This document shows positions 18,819 to 27,543 of a DNA stretch of 64,000 nt, piece by piece. The stretch is from JBBDIJ01 sp040880485 (GTDB lineage: Bacteria > Bacteroidota > Rhodothermia > Balneolales > Balneolaceae). The notes below the pieces were generated by a model that ran no database searches, was not told the DNA's origin, and saw only the letters and a list, made by a program, of their open reading frames with translations. The first letter of the stretch is position 1, and the number at the start of each line of letters is the position of its first letter. Location: positions 310,001 to 374,000 of the forward strand of contig JBBDIJ010000009.1 of the NCBI GenBank assembly GCA_040880485.1. Reading direction: 5' to 3'. A program made the translations under genes and the position numbers.

Positions 18819-20135
18819 TTAATCATCCATGTGAAGTGCTCCCAGTTTACCCTCGGTATAAGCCACAGCAACGGCAACAGCTGCATCTCCTGTTATATTT
18901 ACCGCTGTTCTCAGCATATCCAGAATCCGGTCTACACCCAGTATCAGCGCTATTCCTTCAACAGGGACCTGAATAGCCTGCAATACAATAACAAGCATTA
19001 TGATACCGGCACCGGGTACCCCCGCAGCACCGATCGATGCAAGAGTTGCAGTCAAAACAATGGTCAGCTGCTGGGCAATCGAGAGATCCATACCCAATGC
19101 CTGGGCAATAAAAACAGCAGCCACAGCCTGATAGAGACTTGTCCCATCCATATTGACCGTCACACCAATCGGAAGTACGAAACTGGCGACCTCTTCATCT
19201 ACACCCAGATGCTTCTCTACACGCTCCATGGTGACCGGAAGAGTGGCAGCACTGGAACTGGTACTGAAACCGAGTAGAATAGCGGGCCGGATGGCACGAA
19301 AGAAGTCTCGTAATCGCATACGACTGAACATTTTAAAAAGGGTTGAATAGACTATAAGGACATGAATCAACAGGGCAAGTGCAACCGTAAAACTGTATCC
19401 GCCAAGGGCACGTAAAAGTGAGACGGCATTTGCCGGATCATCACCTGCAAGATCCACAATCACAGAGGCCATCAGGGCAAACACACCGTACGGTGCAAAT
19501 AGCATTACAATGTCGACAATTTTTATAATCGCATCATTCAGAGCATCAAAAAACCGGACTAGAACCTCCCCTTTCATTGCTGGAATCCCGATCACTCCGA
19601 TACCGATCAAAACTGCGATAAAGACAACCTGAAGCATGTTGGAGTTGTCGGATGCAGCTTCGAACAGATTCTCTGGCACGACATCAACGAGAAATTGCAA
19701 TGGGCTGCGTTCACCCACTTCTGTTGCTACTTCCCCCCTCTGCTCTACCTGTTCACTGTAACTCTCCATCAGAGAAGTACGCGTCGCCTCTGGTAGCATC
19801 TTTCCCGGCTGGATCAAATTCACTGCCGTAAGCCCGATAAGAATGGCACAGGTTGTAGTTACGAGGTAGAAGAGAATAGTTTTGCCGCCCATTCTGGAAA
19901 GCTGTGCAGTATCGTTCAGACTGGAGATTCCAACAATCAGCGAAGCGAGGATTAGTGGAATGGCGATCAGCTTCAACAGATCTACAAATATTGTTCCAAA
20001 AGGTCGTATGTAATTAACGGTAAATTCATTCCATCCTGCATAACTTGACAATAGCCCCCACAAAAGGCCCAGGATTAATCCGAATATAATCTTCCAATGC
20101 AGTTTTTTATACCAGGCCATAGGAGCTGATCCCAT
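18819..20135 (-). CDS. Dicarboxylate/amino acid:cation symporter (DAACS family)
   Basis: The 438-residue membrane protein has about eight transmembrane helices and two family hallmarks. One is the serine-rich re-entrant loop GFSTSSSAATLPVTMERV. The other is the GVTVNMDGTSLYQAVAAVFI helix containing the NMDGT substrate/sodium site. It takes up glutamate, aspartate or C4-dicarboxylates with Na+ or H+ across the inner membrane. The substrate cannot be fixed by eye. The start at 20135 (MGSAPMAWYKK) is uncertain; the Met 15 bases downstream (MAWYKKLHWK) is equally plausible. It follows DUF92 by 92 bases in the same direction. Confidence 0.93.
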   Translation of the reverse strand: MGSAPMAWYKKLHWKIIFGLILGLLWGLLSSYAGWNEFTVNYIRPFGTIFVDLLKLIAIPLILASLIVGISSLNDTAQLSRMGGKTILFYLVTTTCAILIGLTAVNLIQPGKMLPEATRTSLMESYSEQVEQRGEVATEVGERSPLQFLVDVVPENLFEAASDNSNMLQVVFIAVLIGIGVIGIPAMKGEVLVRFFDALNDAIIKIVDIVMLFAPYGVFALMASVIVDLAGDDPANAVSLLRALGGYSFTVALALLIHVLIVYSTLFKMFSRMRLRDFFRAIRPAILLGFSTSSSAATLPVTMERVEKHLGVDEEVASFVLPIGVTVNMDGTSLYQAVAAVFIAQALGMDLSIAQQLTIVLTATLASIGAAGVPGAGIIMLVIVLQAIQVPVEGIALILGVDRILDMLRTAVNITGDAAVAVAVAYTEGKLGALHMDD

Positions 20136-20227
20136 TCTTATTCAAGTTGAGTTTAGAGTTATGGATAGGACAGTCAAACTGTTCAAGGGCAGCTTAAATC
20201 CAGATTGATAGTATCAAAGTGTTTGTC

Positions 20228-21058
20228 TCAAACAAAAAACCAGCCCGCCATCGCCGCAGTCAGGGCACCAACACCTGATGCGAACCAGTTCACCCTGTTA
20301 TTCATGAGAGTCCATCGATCCCGTTGCCTCACGGTTCTCTTCTGATCACCCTGTTGAAATAGCGAGCCAAGAAGAGAATCGAATATACACCCAAAGAAAC
20401 CGGCCAGGGAAATGATTCCGAAGTCCGTCCAGCTCCATCCGGAAACTGAGAGTACATAAAGTAGTGCAACAGACGCAGCACCAGCTGCACCACCGATCAG
20501 ACCTCTCAAACTCACGGCGCCATCAACACCCGGTTCAACCCGTTTCATAGAGATTAGTAACCTGGGTTTTCGTGTTGAACCGGAGCCAATCTCAGTAGCC
20601 CACGTATCGGATGTAACCACGGCAATTGCTGTGGCCGCAGAGAGAATCATCCATTCAAGCCCGGTTAAAAACCAGACAGCGGTAAAAAGTGTAAACCAGA
20701 ATCCGTTGGACCAGGCCTGGGTTCCGTCTCTCCTCTCACGTTTTGTACCCGATACCTGCAACCCTCCCGGCCCTTCAAAACGATCCTCTATACGACGTGA
20801 AAGTAACGTACTGCTTATAAAAAAGAAGAGAACCAAATAGGCAATAACCCAATCACCCAGACCAAGTGCCACAGTGCCAATCACAACTACTGCAGGAATC
20901 GCATCCAGTGTAATTCGTCCAAAAATATAAGAGAGAAGTGAGATAATAATAGAAAGGCCCAGTGCGAGAACAATACGTAAATGATCCTCTGCACTGGCTT
21001 CGAAAAGGAAGATCAGAATAAGTAGAAAAAAGGCGAGTGTATTCGCAATTCGATCCAA
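20228..21058 (-). CDS. DUF92 family membrane protein
   Basis: The 276-residue protein has about six or seven transmembrane segments. The DUF92 signature is present in AIAVVTSDTWATEIGSGSTR and FFGCIFDSLLGSLFQ. The family is related to CTP:phosphatidate-type transferases, and plant members (VTE6) act as phytyl-phosphate kinases. A polyprenyl- or phytyl-phosphate kinase activity is therefore possible here but unproven. It starts only four bases after the DUF3098 gene and is clearly co-transcribed with it. Confidence 0.85.
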   Translation of the reverse strand: MDRIANTLAFFLLILIFLFEASAEDHLRIVLALGLSIIISLLSYIFGRITLDAIPAVVVIGTVALGLGDWVIAYLVLFFFISSTLLSRRIEDRFEGPGGLQVSGTKRERRDGTQAWSNGFWFTLFTAVWFLTGLEWMILSAATAIAVVTSDTWATEIGSGSTRKPRLLISMKRVEPGVDGAVSLRGLIGGAAGAASVALLYVLSVSGWSWTDFGIISLAGFFGCIFDSLLGSLFQQGDQKRTVRQRDRWTLMNNRVNWFASGVGALTAAMAGWFFV

Positions 21059-21062
21059 TCAA

Positions 21063-21323
21063 TCAGTCTGTGGAGTGTGACACAGGCTTTTCACGATACC
21101 CGCGCAGAATTCCCGCCAGTACAGTAAAATAACCCGTATGTATTACGATAGGTGATATATAAAGAGATATGGCGCCGTAAACTTCGTTCTCCAGATACAT
21201 TGCGGTAAATCCGGTAAAGATGAGAAGGAGGCCTCCCCCGAGCCACATGTAATGATCTGCCGAAAAGATCATCGGCTTTTGTTCTTTTCGGCTTCTGCGA
21301 GTTCTCCTGCTTTTATTACTCAT
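21063..21323 (-). CDS. DUF3098 family small membrane protein
   Basis: The 86-residue protein has a basic N-terminus (KSRRTRRSRKEQK) and two predicted transmembrane helices (about 27-45 and 55-72), matching the DUF3098 family typical of Bacteroidota and relatives. I chose the ATG at 21323, preceded by AAGAGAT, over the longer frame starting at 21434. The longer version would run into the maf gene region and has no helix-forming extension. Function is unknown. In many relatives such small membrane proteins lie near ftsX or undecaprenyl-lipid genes, but here it pairs with DUF92. Confidence 0.75.
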   Translation of the reverse strand: MSNKSRRTRRSRKEQKPMIFSADHYMWLGGGLLLIFTGFTAMYLENEVYGAISLYISPIVIHTGYFTVLAGILRGYREKPVSHSTD

Positions 21324-21419
21324 ATTTGTATCTCTTGCGGGCCGGATCAGTTGATTGTGGTTTCCTGTCATGAAATTCCGTCTTAAGTTATTCAGAACAC
21401 ATAAAAAGGCAAAAAGTAA

Positions 21420-22049
21420 ATGTCTGAGCTTCACATTAAGTCGACAACCCGTAACCTGATACTCGCTTCTTCTAGCCCCAGGCGCAGCAAACTACTTGAT
21501 CAGGCGGGTCTTGTATATAAAATAGACCCTTCCAGTGCCGACGAGCAGCTCCCCAACGGCCTCAGCCCCTGGAAGTCGGCCGAAGTAATTGCCGGGCGTA
21601 AGGCGACAGAAGTTGCAGAGAGGCATCCGGAATCACTGGTGCTTGCAGCTGATACCATCGTAGTACTGGACCAGAATATATTGGGTAAACCGAATAATCA
21701 TTCTGAAGCAGCCGGGATGCTGAGAAGTTTAAGCGGCAGATCTCATGAGGTGTGTACCGGAGTCGCTATGTTCTGGACAGATGATCTATACAGAGTGACT
21801 AAAAAGATACTTTTCCATGAGCGAACCAAAGTCACATTTGCTTCGTTGTCGGATGAAGAGATCTGGCACTATATTGAGACCGGAAGTCCGATGGACAAAG
21901 CTGGCTCCTATGGTATCCAGGAGGATTACGGCTCCCTTTTCGTCAGGCGAATCGAAGGGGACTATTTTAATGTAGTTGGTCTTCCCCTGAATAAACTATA
22001 TCAGATGATCAAATCAACAGATCCACATCTACTCCTGAGACAAGTATGA
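21420..22049 (+). CDS. maf: Maf-like nucleoside triphosphate pyrophosphatase
   Basis: The 209-residue protein has the Maf signature LILASSSPRRSKLLDQAG near the start, and the later LAADTIVVLDQNILGKP and DKAGSYGIQEDYGSLFV motifs that line the nucleotide pocket. Maf proteins hydrolyse dTTP/UTP or modified NTPs to monophosphates, preventing incorporation into nucleic acid. The length is normal. The ATGA at its end starts the next gene. It shares this operon with mazG, another house-cleaning pyrophosphohydrolase four genes on. Confidence 0.93.
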   Translation: MSELHIKSTTRNLILASSSPRRSKLLDQAGLVYKIDPSSADEQLPNGLSPWKSAEVIAGRKATEVAERHPESLVLAADTIVVLDQNILGKPNNHSEAAGMLRSLSGRSHEVCTGVAMFWTDDLYRVTKKILFHERTKVTFASLSDEEIWHYIETGSPMDKAGSYGIQEDYGSLFVRRIEGDYFNVVGLPLNKLYQMIKSTDPHLLLRQV

Positions 22050-23977
22050 TACTGTTCTCTCTGAAATCGATTGCACTCACTGTTCTCTGCAGTTTCACGA
22101 TACTGCCTGGAACATTCTCTGCTGTAGCACAGGAGCAAACATTTCAGGAAGCCAACCGACTCCTGCAGCAAGAGAAGCTTGATGAGGCTCGTGCTTTATT
22201 CGAGGATCTGTATAGTGAAAACCCCGATGGCGGAATTTTCTTCGACCGGCTTATGGAGGTTCTGGAACGTTTACGAGACTATGAACGTGCAATCGAAGTA
22301 GCAGAAACACGAATTAATGAGCGTGGAGCATCTCCTCAGGTAAGCCTTAGAATTGCAGAACTCTATCATGCCAGTGGAGACAGCACAGAAGCGGCAGAGC
22401 GATGGAACAGACTTGCAGAGGAACACTCCTCCAATATTCAAACACTGTACAACATTGGAAATTCACTCATGCAACGCAGTGAATACAGGCACGCTATAGA
22501 GCACTACAATCTGGCACGGGAAAGATTGAACAATCCGGGGCTCTTTGCCCCTGAGATTGCGAATGCACGGCTCCATAGCGGGGATATTCGCGGCGCAATG
22601 AGAGAATATGCAGACCTTCTCGCCGAAAATCCAAACCAGTTATTCTCCATTCAGCAGCGTCTTGTACGTATACAGGATAACGATGTTATGCGCGCTGCTG
22701 CACTTGAAGTCGAAGACCGCTTTGCAAGTATGGCTGCAGATCACCCCTCTTACTCCTCTGTCAGTCAACTTCTTATTTGGTTATTAATGGAAACAGAGCA
22801 GCATAGACGTGCAATGGTTGCAGCCAGAAGATTCGAATCTTCGACCGAAAACATCCATTTTTCTCTATACTCACTTGCCAATCAGTTGCTGTCCATCGAG
22901 GAGTATGAACTTGCGGCTGAAGCCTATGATTACTACATCGAAAGTGCTCCTCCTCCATTCAATCACCAGGCTATGGAGGAAAAGGCAAGTGTCTATATCC
23001 ACTGGGCAGCGTGGCTGGATGAGCACCTCCTGGAGTCCGTACAGCGTCGTGTAGAGCTTCTGGAAGAAGCGTATGAACTGAACAATACCTTGTTAGAGAT
23101 GGATTCTGAATACAGATACAGGGACCGGATTTTTGTTAGACAGGCAGAGCTCTCTCTCGACTCGTTTTATGACAGAGACAGAGCAGTTGAGTGGGCAGAA
23201 CAGCTGAACACCTATCTCTCACAAACGAATGCCAGTAACCGGGCGAATCTCTACTACCTGCAGGGTCGAATACATCTTTATGACAGATCATGGACTGAAG
23301 CAAGACACGATCTGACGCGTGCGAACCGGGAGGCCGATCGAAGTGACCTGACAGAAAAAGCAAGATATTTTCTCATATTATCCGATTTTTTTGCCGGCGA
23401 ATATGAATTTGCAGAGATCCAATCCGGATCACTCGAGAGGCGAAATACATCCTATTATGCAAATGATGCTCTCAAATTGAGAATGTGGATTCAAAATGGT
23501 CGTCGAGATCCGGAAAACTCCGATTTCCTCGCCCCTTTCTCCCGTCTCATTGAGCATCTCTATCACGGTGAGATTCAGGATGCAGTTCATCTGATACCAG
23601 AGCTCTCTTCCGAGGGGAATCCTCTCTATGGTGAAGCTCTTTCAATGATTGCCGCCAGGTCTGATATCACCACATATCCCGGACTATACCCCTGGATCGA
23701 CAGATACAATCGCAACTACCTCTGGTCTCCCTTTCGTGAAAAACTCCTTTGGGAACAATCCCTTATGGCAGAGGCCATTCTCTATGCTGGAGGCATTGAA
23801 ATGATAGCTGAGTCTTCGACGAGACTGGACTCGACTATAGAAGAGCATGATCGATGGCCACAATCCCGCGCGGATGCAGCTGAACTGTTCGAAATGCTGC
23901 TTGAGGAGTTCCCACAGGGATTCTACTCCCGTTTAGCCAGGGAAAAACTTCTTAATCTGGAGAGCATCCCCTCCTGA
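22046..23977 (+). CDS. Exported tetratricopeptide repeat protein
   Basis: The 643-residue protein has a signal peptide (about 1-29, cleavage after SAVAQ) and TPR-like helical repeats throughout. Examples are ANRLLQQEKLDEARALFEDL and AERWNRLAEEHSSNIQTLYN. No enzyme motif was found, so it is probably a periplasmic scaffold. It starts in the ATGA overlap with maf and is followed after 13 bases by the 'asparagine synthetase B' family gene. This TPR-plus-AsnB-like pair occurs in several Bacteroidota, as I recall, suggesting the two work together. Confidence 0.85.
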   Translation: MILFSLKSIALTVLCSFTILPGTFSAVAQEQTFQEANRLLQQEKLDEARALFEDLYSENPDGGIFFDRLMEVLERLRDYERAIEVAETRINERGASPQVSLRIAELYHASGDSTEAAERWNRLAEEHSSNIQTLYNIGNSLMQRSEYRHAIEHYNLARERLNNPGLFAPEIANARLHSGDIRGAMREYADLLAENPNQLFSIQQRLVRIQDNDVMRAAALEVEDRFASMAADHPSYSSVSQLLIWLLMETEQHRRAMVAARRFESSTENIHFSLYSLANQLLSIEEYELAAEAYDYYIESAPPPFNHQAMEEKASVYIHWAAWLDEHLLESVQRRVELLEEAYELNNTLLEMDSEYRYRDRIFVRQAELSLDSFYDRDRAVEWAEQLNTYLSQTNASNRANLYYLQGRIHLYDRSWTEARHDLTRANREADRSDLTEKARYFLILSDFFAGEYEFAEIQSGSLERRNTSYYANDALKLRMWIQNGRRDPENSDFLAPFSRLIEHLYHGEIQDAVHLIPELSSEGNPLYGEALSMIAARSDITTYPGLYPWIDRYNRNYLWSPFREKLLWEQSLMAEAILYAGGIEMIAESSTRLDSTIEEHDRWPQSRADAAELFEMLLEEFPQGFYSRLAREKLLNLESIPS

Positions 23978-23990
23978 AGTACAGTAATCT

Positions 23991-25259
23991 ATGCAGAAAA
24001 CTCTACTAACCATTCTTTTTCTCTTACTGGGCGGTATTCAATTCTCCAACGCCCAGCAGCGAATTTTAATTCCAATGGATGGTTCCCAGACCAACCATCT
24101 GAAAGCGTATGGAATCCTTTTTAACCATCTCCTTGCAGGAGAGAGCGGACAGTGGTTACTAAACTACAGGGGTGGCAGTTTTCTTACTGTCGAGACAAAC
24201 GATATCGTTCGGCAGAGTCGTCTTCGGAATGTACATATAGAGCGAATCGATGAAGTGGAAGCCGTATCACTCATCGAGCAGGCCGAAGAACCTGGCGTCA
24301 ATATGGCTGTAGTTCAGCTCGAAAGTGCACCGAAAATAGCAGTATACACCCCTCCCCGGTCCCTCCCGTGGGATGATGCAGTCACACTTGCACTCGACTA
24401 TGCGGAAGTACCCTACGACCGGATCTACGATCAGGACGTGCTGTCCGGGGAGCTGCAACAATACGACTGGCTTCATCTTCACCATGAAGATTTTACCGGA
24501 CAATTCGGAAAATTCTATGCTATGTACCGTAATGCAGCATGGTACATAGATGATGTCAGGCGTTTGCAAACCCTGGCGCGCGAACTTGGGTATTCCAGGG
24601 TAAGTGAACTGAAACTGGCCGTTGCCATGGAAATTCAACAATATGTAGGGGGTGGTGGTTATCTGTTTGCCATGTGTTCAGGTACTAATACCCTGGATAT
24701 CGCTCTCGCTGCTGCCGGTCTCGATATTGTGCCTCCTGAAATTGATGGGACGCCATTGAGCCCCAATGTGAATGAGAGACTGGATTACAACCGTACGTTT
24801 GCTTTCGAAAATTTTACAGTTAACACTAATGCCTACATCTATGAACACGGCAATATTGACATTACGGTAGAGCTGGATCGGATTAGTGAAAGCATAGACT
24901 ACTTTACGCTCTTTGAGTTTTCTGCCAAATGGGATCCTGTACCCTCAATGCTTACACAGAATCATGTAAGTAGCATCAAGGGTTTTTATGGTCAGAACAC
25001 TGCTTTTCGAAAAGAGACCATCAAATCCAATGTGGTCATTCTGGGCGAATCACCCGGCCGGGATCAGGTCAAATATCTGCATGGAAACTATGGCGAGGGG
25101 ACTTTTACTTTTTACAGCGGGCACGATCCCGAAGACTATACCCACCGCATCAACGACCCTCCTACCGATCTCGACCTCTTCCCTAACAGCCCCGGTTATC
25201 GCCTAATTCTGAACAACATCCTTTTTCCTGCAGCACAAGAACAACAACTGGAGACATGA
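23991..25259 (+). CDS. Secreted protein of the family commonly labelled 'asparagine synthetase B'
   Basis: The 422-residue protein has a signal peptide (cleavage after FSNAQ). It contains family blocks such as LNYRGGSFL, LPWDDAVTLALDYAEVPYD, YDWLHLHHEDFTGQFGKFY and GGGGYLFAMCSGTNTLDIAL. Databases often call this family asparagine synthetase B, but it has neither an N-terminal Cys glutamine amidotransferase domain nor a PPi-loop ATP-binding motif, and it is exported. The label is therefore doubtful. The GYLFAMCSGT segment resembles a class I glutamine-amidotransferase-like nucleophile elbow, so a hydrolase fold is conceivable. It is coupled to mazG by an ATGA overlap. Confidence 0.8.
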   Translation: MQKTLLTILFLLLGGIQFSNAQQRILIPMDGSQTNHLKAYGILFNHLLAGESGQWLLNYRGGSFLTVETNDIVRQSRLRNVHIERIDEVEAVSLIEQAEEPGVNMAVVQLESAPKIAVYTPPRSLPWDDAVTLALDYAEVPYDRIYDQDVLSGELQQYDWLHLHHEDFTGQFGKFYAMYRNAAWYIDDVRRLQTLARELGYSRVSELKLAVAMEIQQYVGGGGYLFAMCSGTNTLDIALAAAGLDIVPPEIDGTPLSPNVNERLDYNRTFAFENFTVNTNAYIYEHGNIDITVELDRISESIDYFTLFEFSAKWDPVPSMLTQNHVSSIKGFYGQNTAFRKETIKSNVVILGESPGRDQVKYLHGNYGEGTFTFYSGHDPEDYTHRINDPPTDLDLFPNSPGYRLILNNILFPAAQEQQLET

Positions 25260-26032
25260 AACCAAGCAGTAAATTTGAAGATTTTATTCAACTGATAGAG
25301 ATATTAAGACGGGAGTGCCCCTGGGACAGAGAACAGACTCATCAATCGATTCGAGACAACCTGATTGAAGAAGCCTATGAGGCGGCCGAAGCGATAGATG
25401 ACGAGAATGATGAAGAGATGAAAATCGAGCTGGGTGATCTGCTACTCCAGGTCGTATTTCACAGCCGTTTAGCGGAGGACAGGGAGGCTTTCTCCATCAA
25501 TGATGTCCTCTACAAAATTTCAGAAAAACTGATTCGTCGTCACCCCCACGTATTTGGAGATAGAAGTGCAGAGAGTGGAAAAGAGGTGGCTGCAAATTGG
25601 GAAGAGATCAAACTGGGGGAGGGCCGAACTTCAATTCTGGATGGCCTGCCAAAGCACTTGCCATCCTTAATCAGAAGTTACAGAATGCAACAAAAGGCCG
25701 GAAATACAGGTTTTGACTGGCCCGATTCTGCAGGTGCCTTCCATAAACTGGAGGAGGAGATGGAAGAGTTCAGGGAAGCGATCGGACAGGACAACAAAGA
25801 GCAGATCCGGGAGGAGTTTGGAGATCTGCTCTTCTCGATGATCAATACTGGCAGGCTGGCCGGCATTCAACCTGAGGAGGCACTTCGTTTTACGATGAAA
25901 AAATTTGAGAGACGTTTCCGCTATGTTGAGGAGGCTCTGCGAGCCTCCCGGATGTCCATTCGGGAGGCCACCCTGGAGCAGATGGAAGAACTCTGGAATG
26001 AGGCGAAACATATGGAAAAGCGTTCAGATTAA
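25256..26032 (+). CDS. mazG: Nucleoside triphosphate pyrophosphohydrolase MazG
   Basis: The 258-residue protein has two MazG domains. The N-terminal one carries LIEEAYEAAEAIDDEN followed by ELGDLLLQVVFHSR. The C-terminal one carries LEEEMEEFREAIGQDN followed by EFGDLLFSMINTGR. The paired EExxE/ExxD motifs bind Mg and nucleotide. MazG cleaves NTPs and dNTPs to NMP and PPi, including aberrant nucleotides, and can modulate the stringent response. The length matches the two-domain enzyme. Its start overlaps the previous stop (ATGA). It is the last gene of this operon. Confidence 0.95.
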   Translation: MKPSSKFEDFIQLIEILRRECPWDREQTHQSIRDNLIEEAYEAAEAIDDENDEEMKIELGDLLLQVVFHSRLAEDREAFSINDVLYKISEKLIRRHPHVFGDRSAESGKEVAANWEEIKLGEGRTSILDGLPKHLPSLIRSYRMQQKAGNTGFDWPDSAGAFHKLEEEMEEFREAIGQDNKEQIREEFGDLLFSMINTGRLAGIQPEEALRFTMKKFERRFRYVEEALRASRMSIREATLEQMEELWNEAKHMEKRSD

Positions 26033-26137
26033 GAACTGGTGTTCATGGAATTCAAGTCGTTCGAATCGGGTAGCAAGAGCGGCCATTCACCCTATTTTCA
26101 CTTCATAATTGTCGCTCTATTTCTTACTTTACTCTGA

Positions 26138-26244
26138 TATAAAAGTAAAGGTGTTAATGCAGGAACCGTAATATCCGTATTATCGCATTTAACACCTGAG
26201 GGAGCAAAACCCGCCTTCCTGTACCGATAAAACCGGTGGAGGGC
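26138..26244 (+). promoter_or_regulatory. Structured RNA leader upstream of citrate synthase
   Basis: A -10-like TATAAA (26138-26143) places a transcript start near 26150, exactly where the first hairpin begins. GGTGTTAA (26150-26157) pairs with TTAACACC (26189-26196), with TGC/GCA extending the stem. Next come GGG (26200-26202) with CCC (26210-26212), then GCCTTCC (26213-26219) with GGAGGGC (26238-26244). That last hairpin encloses ACCG (26223-26226) and CGGT (26234-26237). There is no T-run, so it is not a plain terminator. It matches no riboswitch class that I could recognise, and it fills most of the 283-base gap between mazG and the citrate synthase gene. Confidence 0.5.
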
Positions 26245-26290
26245 TATATCACTTTACAGATTCGGATCTGAATAGCTACACGTATTTAGC

Positions 26291-26318
26291 ATTCAATCCA
26301 AAAATGATTTTTTGAATG
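26291..26318 (+). promoter_or_regulatory. Hairpin over the citrate synthase start codon
   Basis: ATTCAA (26291-26296) can pair with TTGAAT (26312-26317), with A-tract/T-tract pairing inside, so the ATG at 26316 lies in the 3' arm. There is no Shine-Dalgarno sequence. A three-codon reading frame (ATG at 26304, TGA at 26313-26315) ends directly against the start codon. This could modulate initiation together with the upstream structured leader. Confidence 0.35.
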
Positions 26319-27482
26319 GCTGATAATAATGTACCTGAGATTAGTCTGGACAACTACCCCCACATTAACCGTGGGCTTGAGGGCATTGTAGCTTTCACGA
26401 CGACCAAGAGTTTTATAGACGGCCAGAATGGCGAGCTTATCTATGCCGGCTACAACATAAGGACACTTGCGGAAAAAGCGACGTTTGAAGAGGTCTGCTA
26501 CCTTCTGTGGCACGACCACCTCCCTTCAGCCAAAGAACTAGAAGCTCTTGAGAAGTCTCTTCTTCAGGAGCGATTCCTGCCTCCCACTATTCTGGAGTTT
26601 CTGGGGGGGGCCGACCCGAGCGCGGAACCGATGTCTGTATTGAGAAGTGCTGTATCCATGCTCGCCGACTACGCTCCCGAACCAACGGCAAACGAAGAGC
26701 GTGATCTTTACAACTGCGCTATCGCTCTTACAGCCAAGATTCCGGCGATTATTGCTTCATACGACCGGATTCGAAACGGGAACGAACCTGTAGAGCCGCT
26801 TGAGGATGGGAGTACTGCCCGCAACTTTCTGTACATGCTGAATGGAGAAATTCCGGGAGCACAGGCAGAGAAAACGATGGATCGCTGTCTTATTCTTCAT
26901 GCCGAACATGGCATGAATGCCTCCACGTTCACATGCCGTACCATTTGCTCGACACAATCTGATATATTCTCTGCGGTTACAGGTGCTATCGGTGCTTTAA
27001 AAGGGCCACTTCATGGCGGGGCGAACAGCGCTGTCATGAGAATGTTTCTCGATATTCGCAAGAAGGGTGAAGATCCCGCAGACTATGTTCTTCAAAAACT
27101 CGAAAATCGGGAAAAGGTGATGGGCTTCGGGCATCGGGTCTATAAAACTATGGATCCTCGTGCCACTCTTCTTCGTGAAATGGCGCGTTCACTCGCAGAA
27201 GAGACTGGACAGGTAGAGCTATATGAGTGGTCTGAATCGATATTGAACACCATGAAAAAAGAGAAAGGGATCGATCCCAATGTCGATTTCTACTCTGCCA
27301 CTGTCTACTATTCGCTTGGCATTCAGCCAGATCTATATACTTGCATATTTACCATGAGCCGAATCTCGGGCTGGAGCGCTCACTTCATTGAACAGGCAAA
27401 AAACAATCGTCTCATCCGGCCAAGGGCACTATATACTGCAGAAAAACATCTGGAGTGGCCGGTCTCGGAAACAAACAGTTAA
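26316..27482 (+). CDS. gltA: Citrate synthase
   Basis: The 388-residue enzyme has the citrate synthase blocks HAEHGMNASTFTCR (substrate-binding His), GALKGPLHGGAN (catalytic His) and GFGHRVYKTMDPRA (His/Arg), followed by the catalytic Asp region NVDFYSATVYYSLG. It condenses oxaloacetate and acetyl-CoA in the TCA cycle. The short form, without an N-terminal extension, belongs to the dimeric branch, which also includes 2-methylcitrate synthases. The TCA role is preferred because KorAB and SucD are nearby and no methylcitrate-cycle gene is visible. It is preceded by a structured leader and converges on rho. Confidence 0.93.
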   Translation: MADNNVPEISLDNYPHINRGLEGIVAFTTTKSFIDGQNGELIYAGYNIRTLAEKATFEEVCYLLWHDHLPSAKELEALEKSLLQERFLPPTILEFLGGADPSAEPMSVLRSAVSMLADYAPEPTANEERDLYNCAIALTAKIPAIIASYDRIRNGNEPVEPLEDGSTARNFLYMLNGEIPGAQAEKTMDRCLILHAEHGMNASTFTCRTICSTQSDIFSAVTGAIGALKGPLHGGANSAVMRMFLDIRKKGEDPADYVLQKLENREKVMGFGHRVYKTMDPRATLLREMARSLAEETGQVELYEWSESILNTMKKEKGIDPNVDFYSATVYYSLGIQPDLYTCIFTMSRISGWSAHFIEQAKNNRLIRPRALYTAEKHLEWPVSETNS

Positions 27483-27543
27483 CCCTTTCTTGCCACACTC
27501 CAGCCAATTCGACTAAGTTCAGACAGGCTCTTCTATGACAATC

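Noticed and set aside
22827..22842. 16-bp perfect palindrome GAAGATTCGAATCTTC in the TPR gene
   Set aside because: Inside coding sequence, single copy, no promoter context; probably chance.
26060..26090. GTTCGAATC T-loop-like sequence after mazG
   Set aside because: The flanking bases do not form acceptor, D or anticodon arms, so it is not a tRNA.
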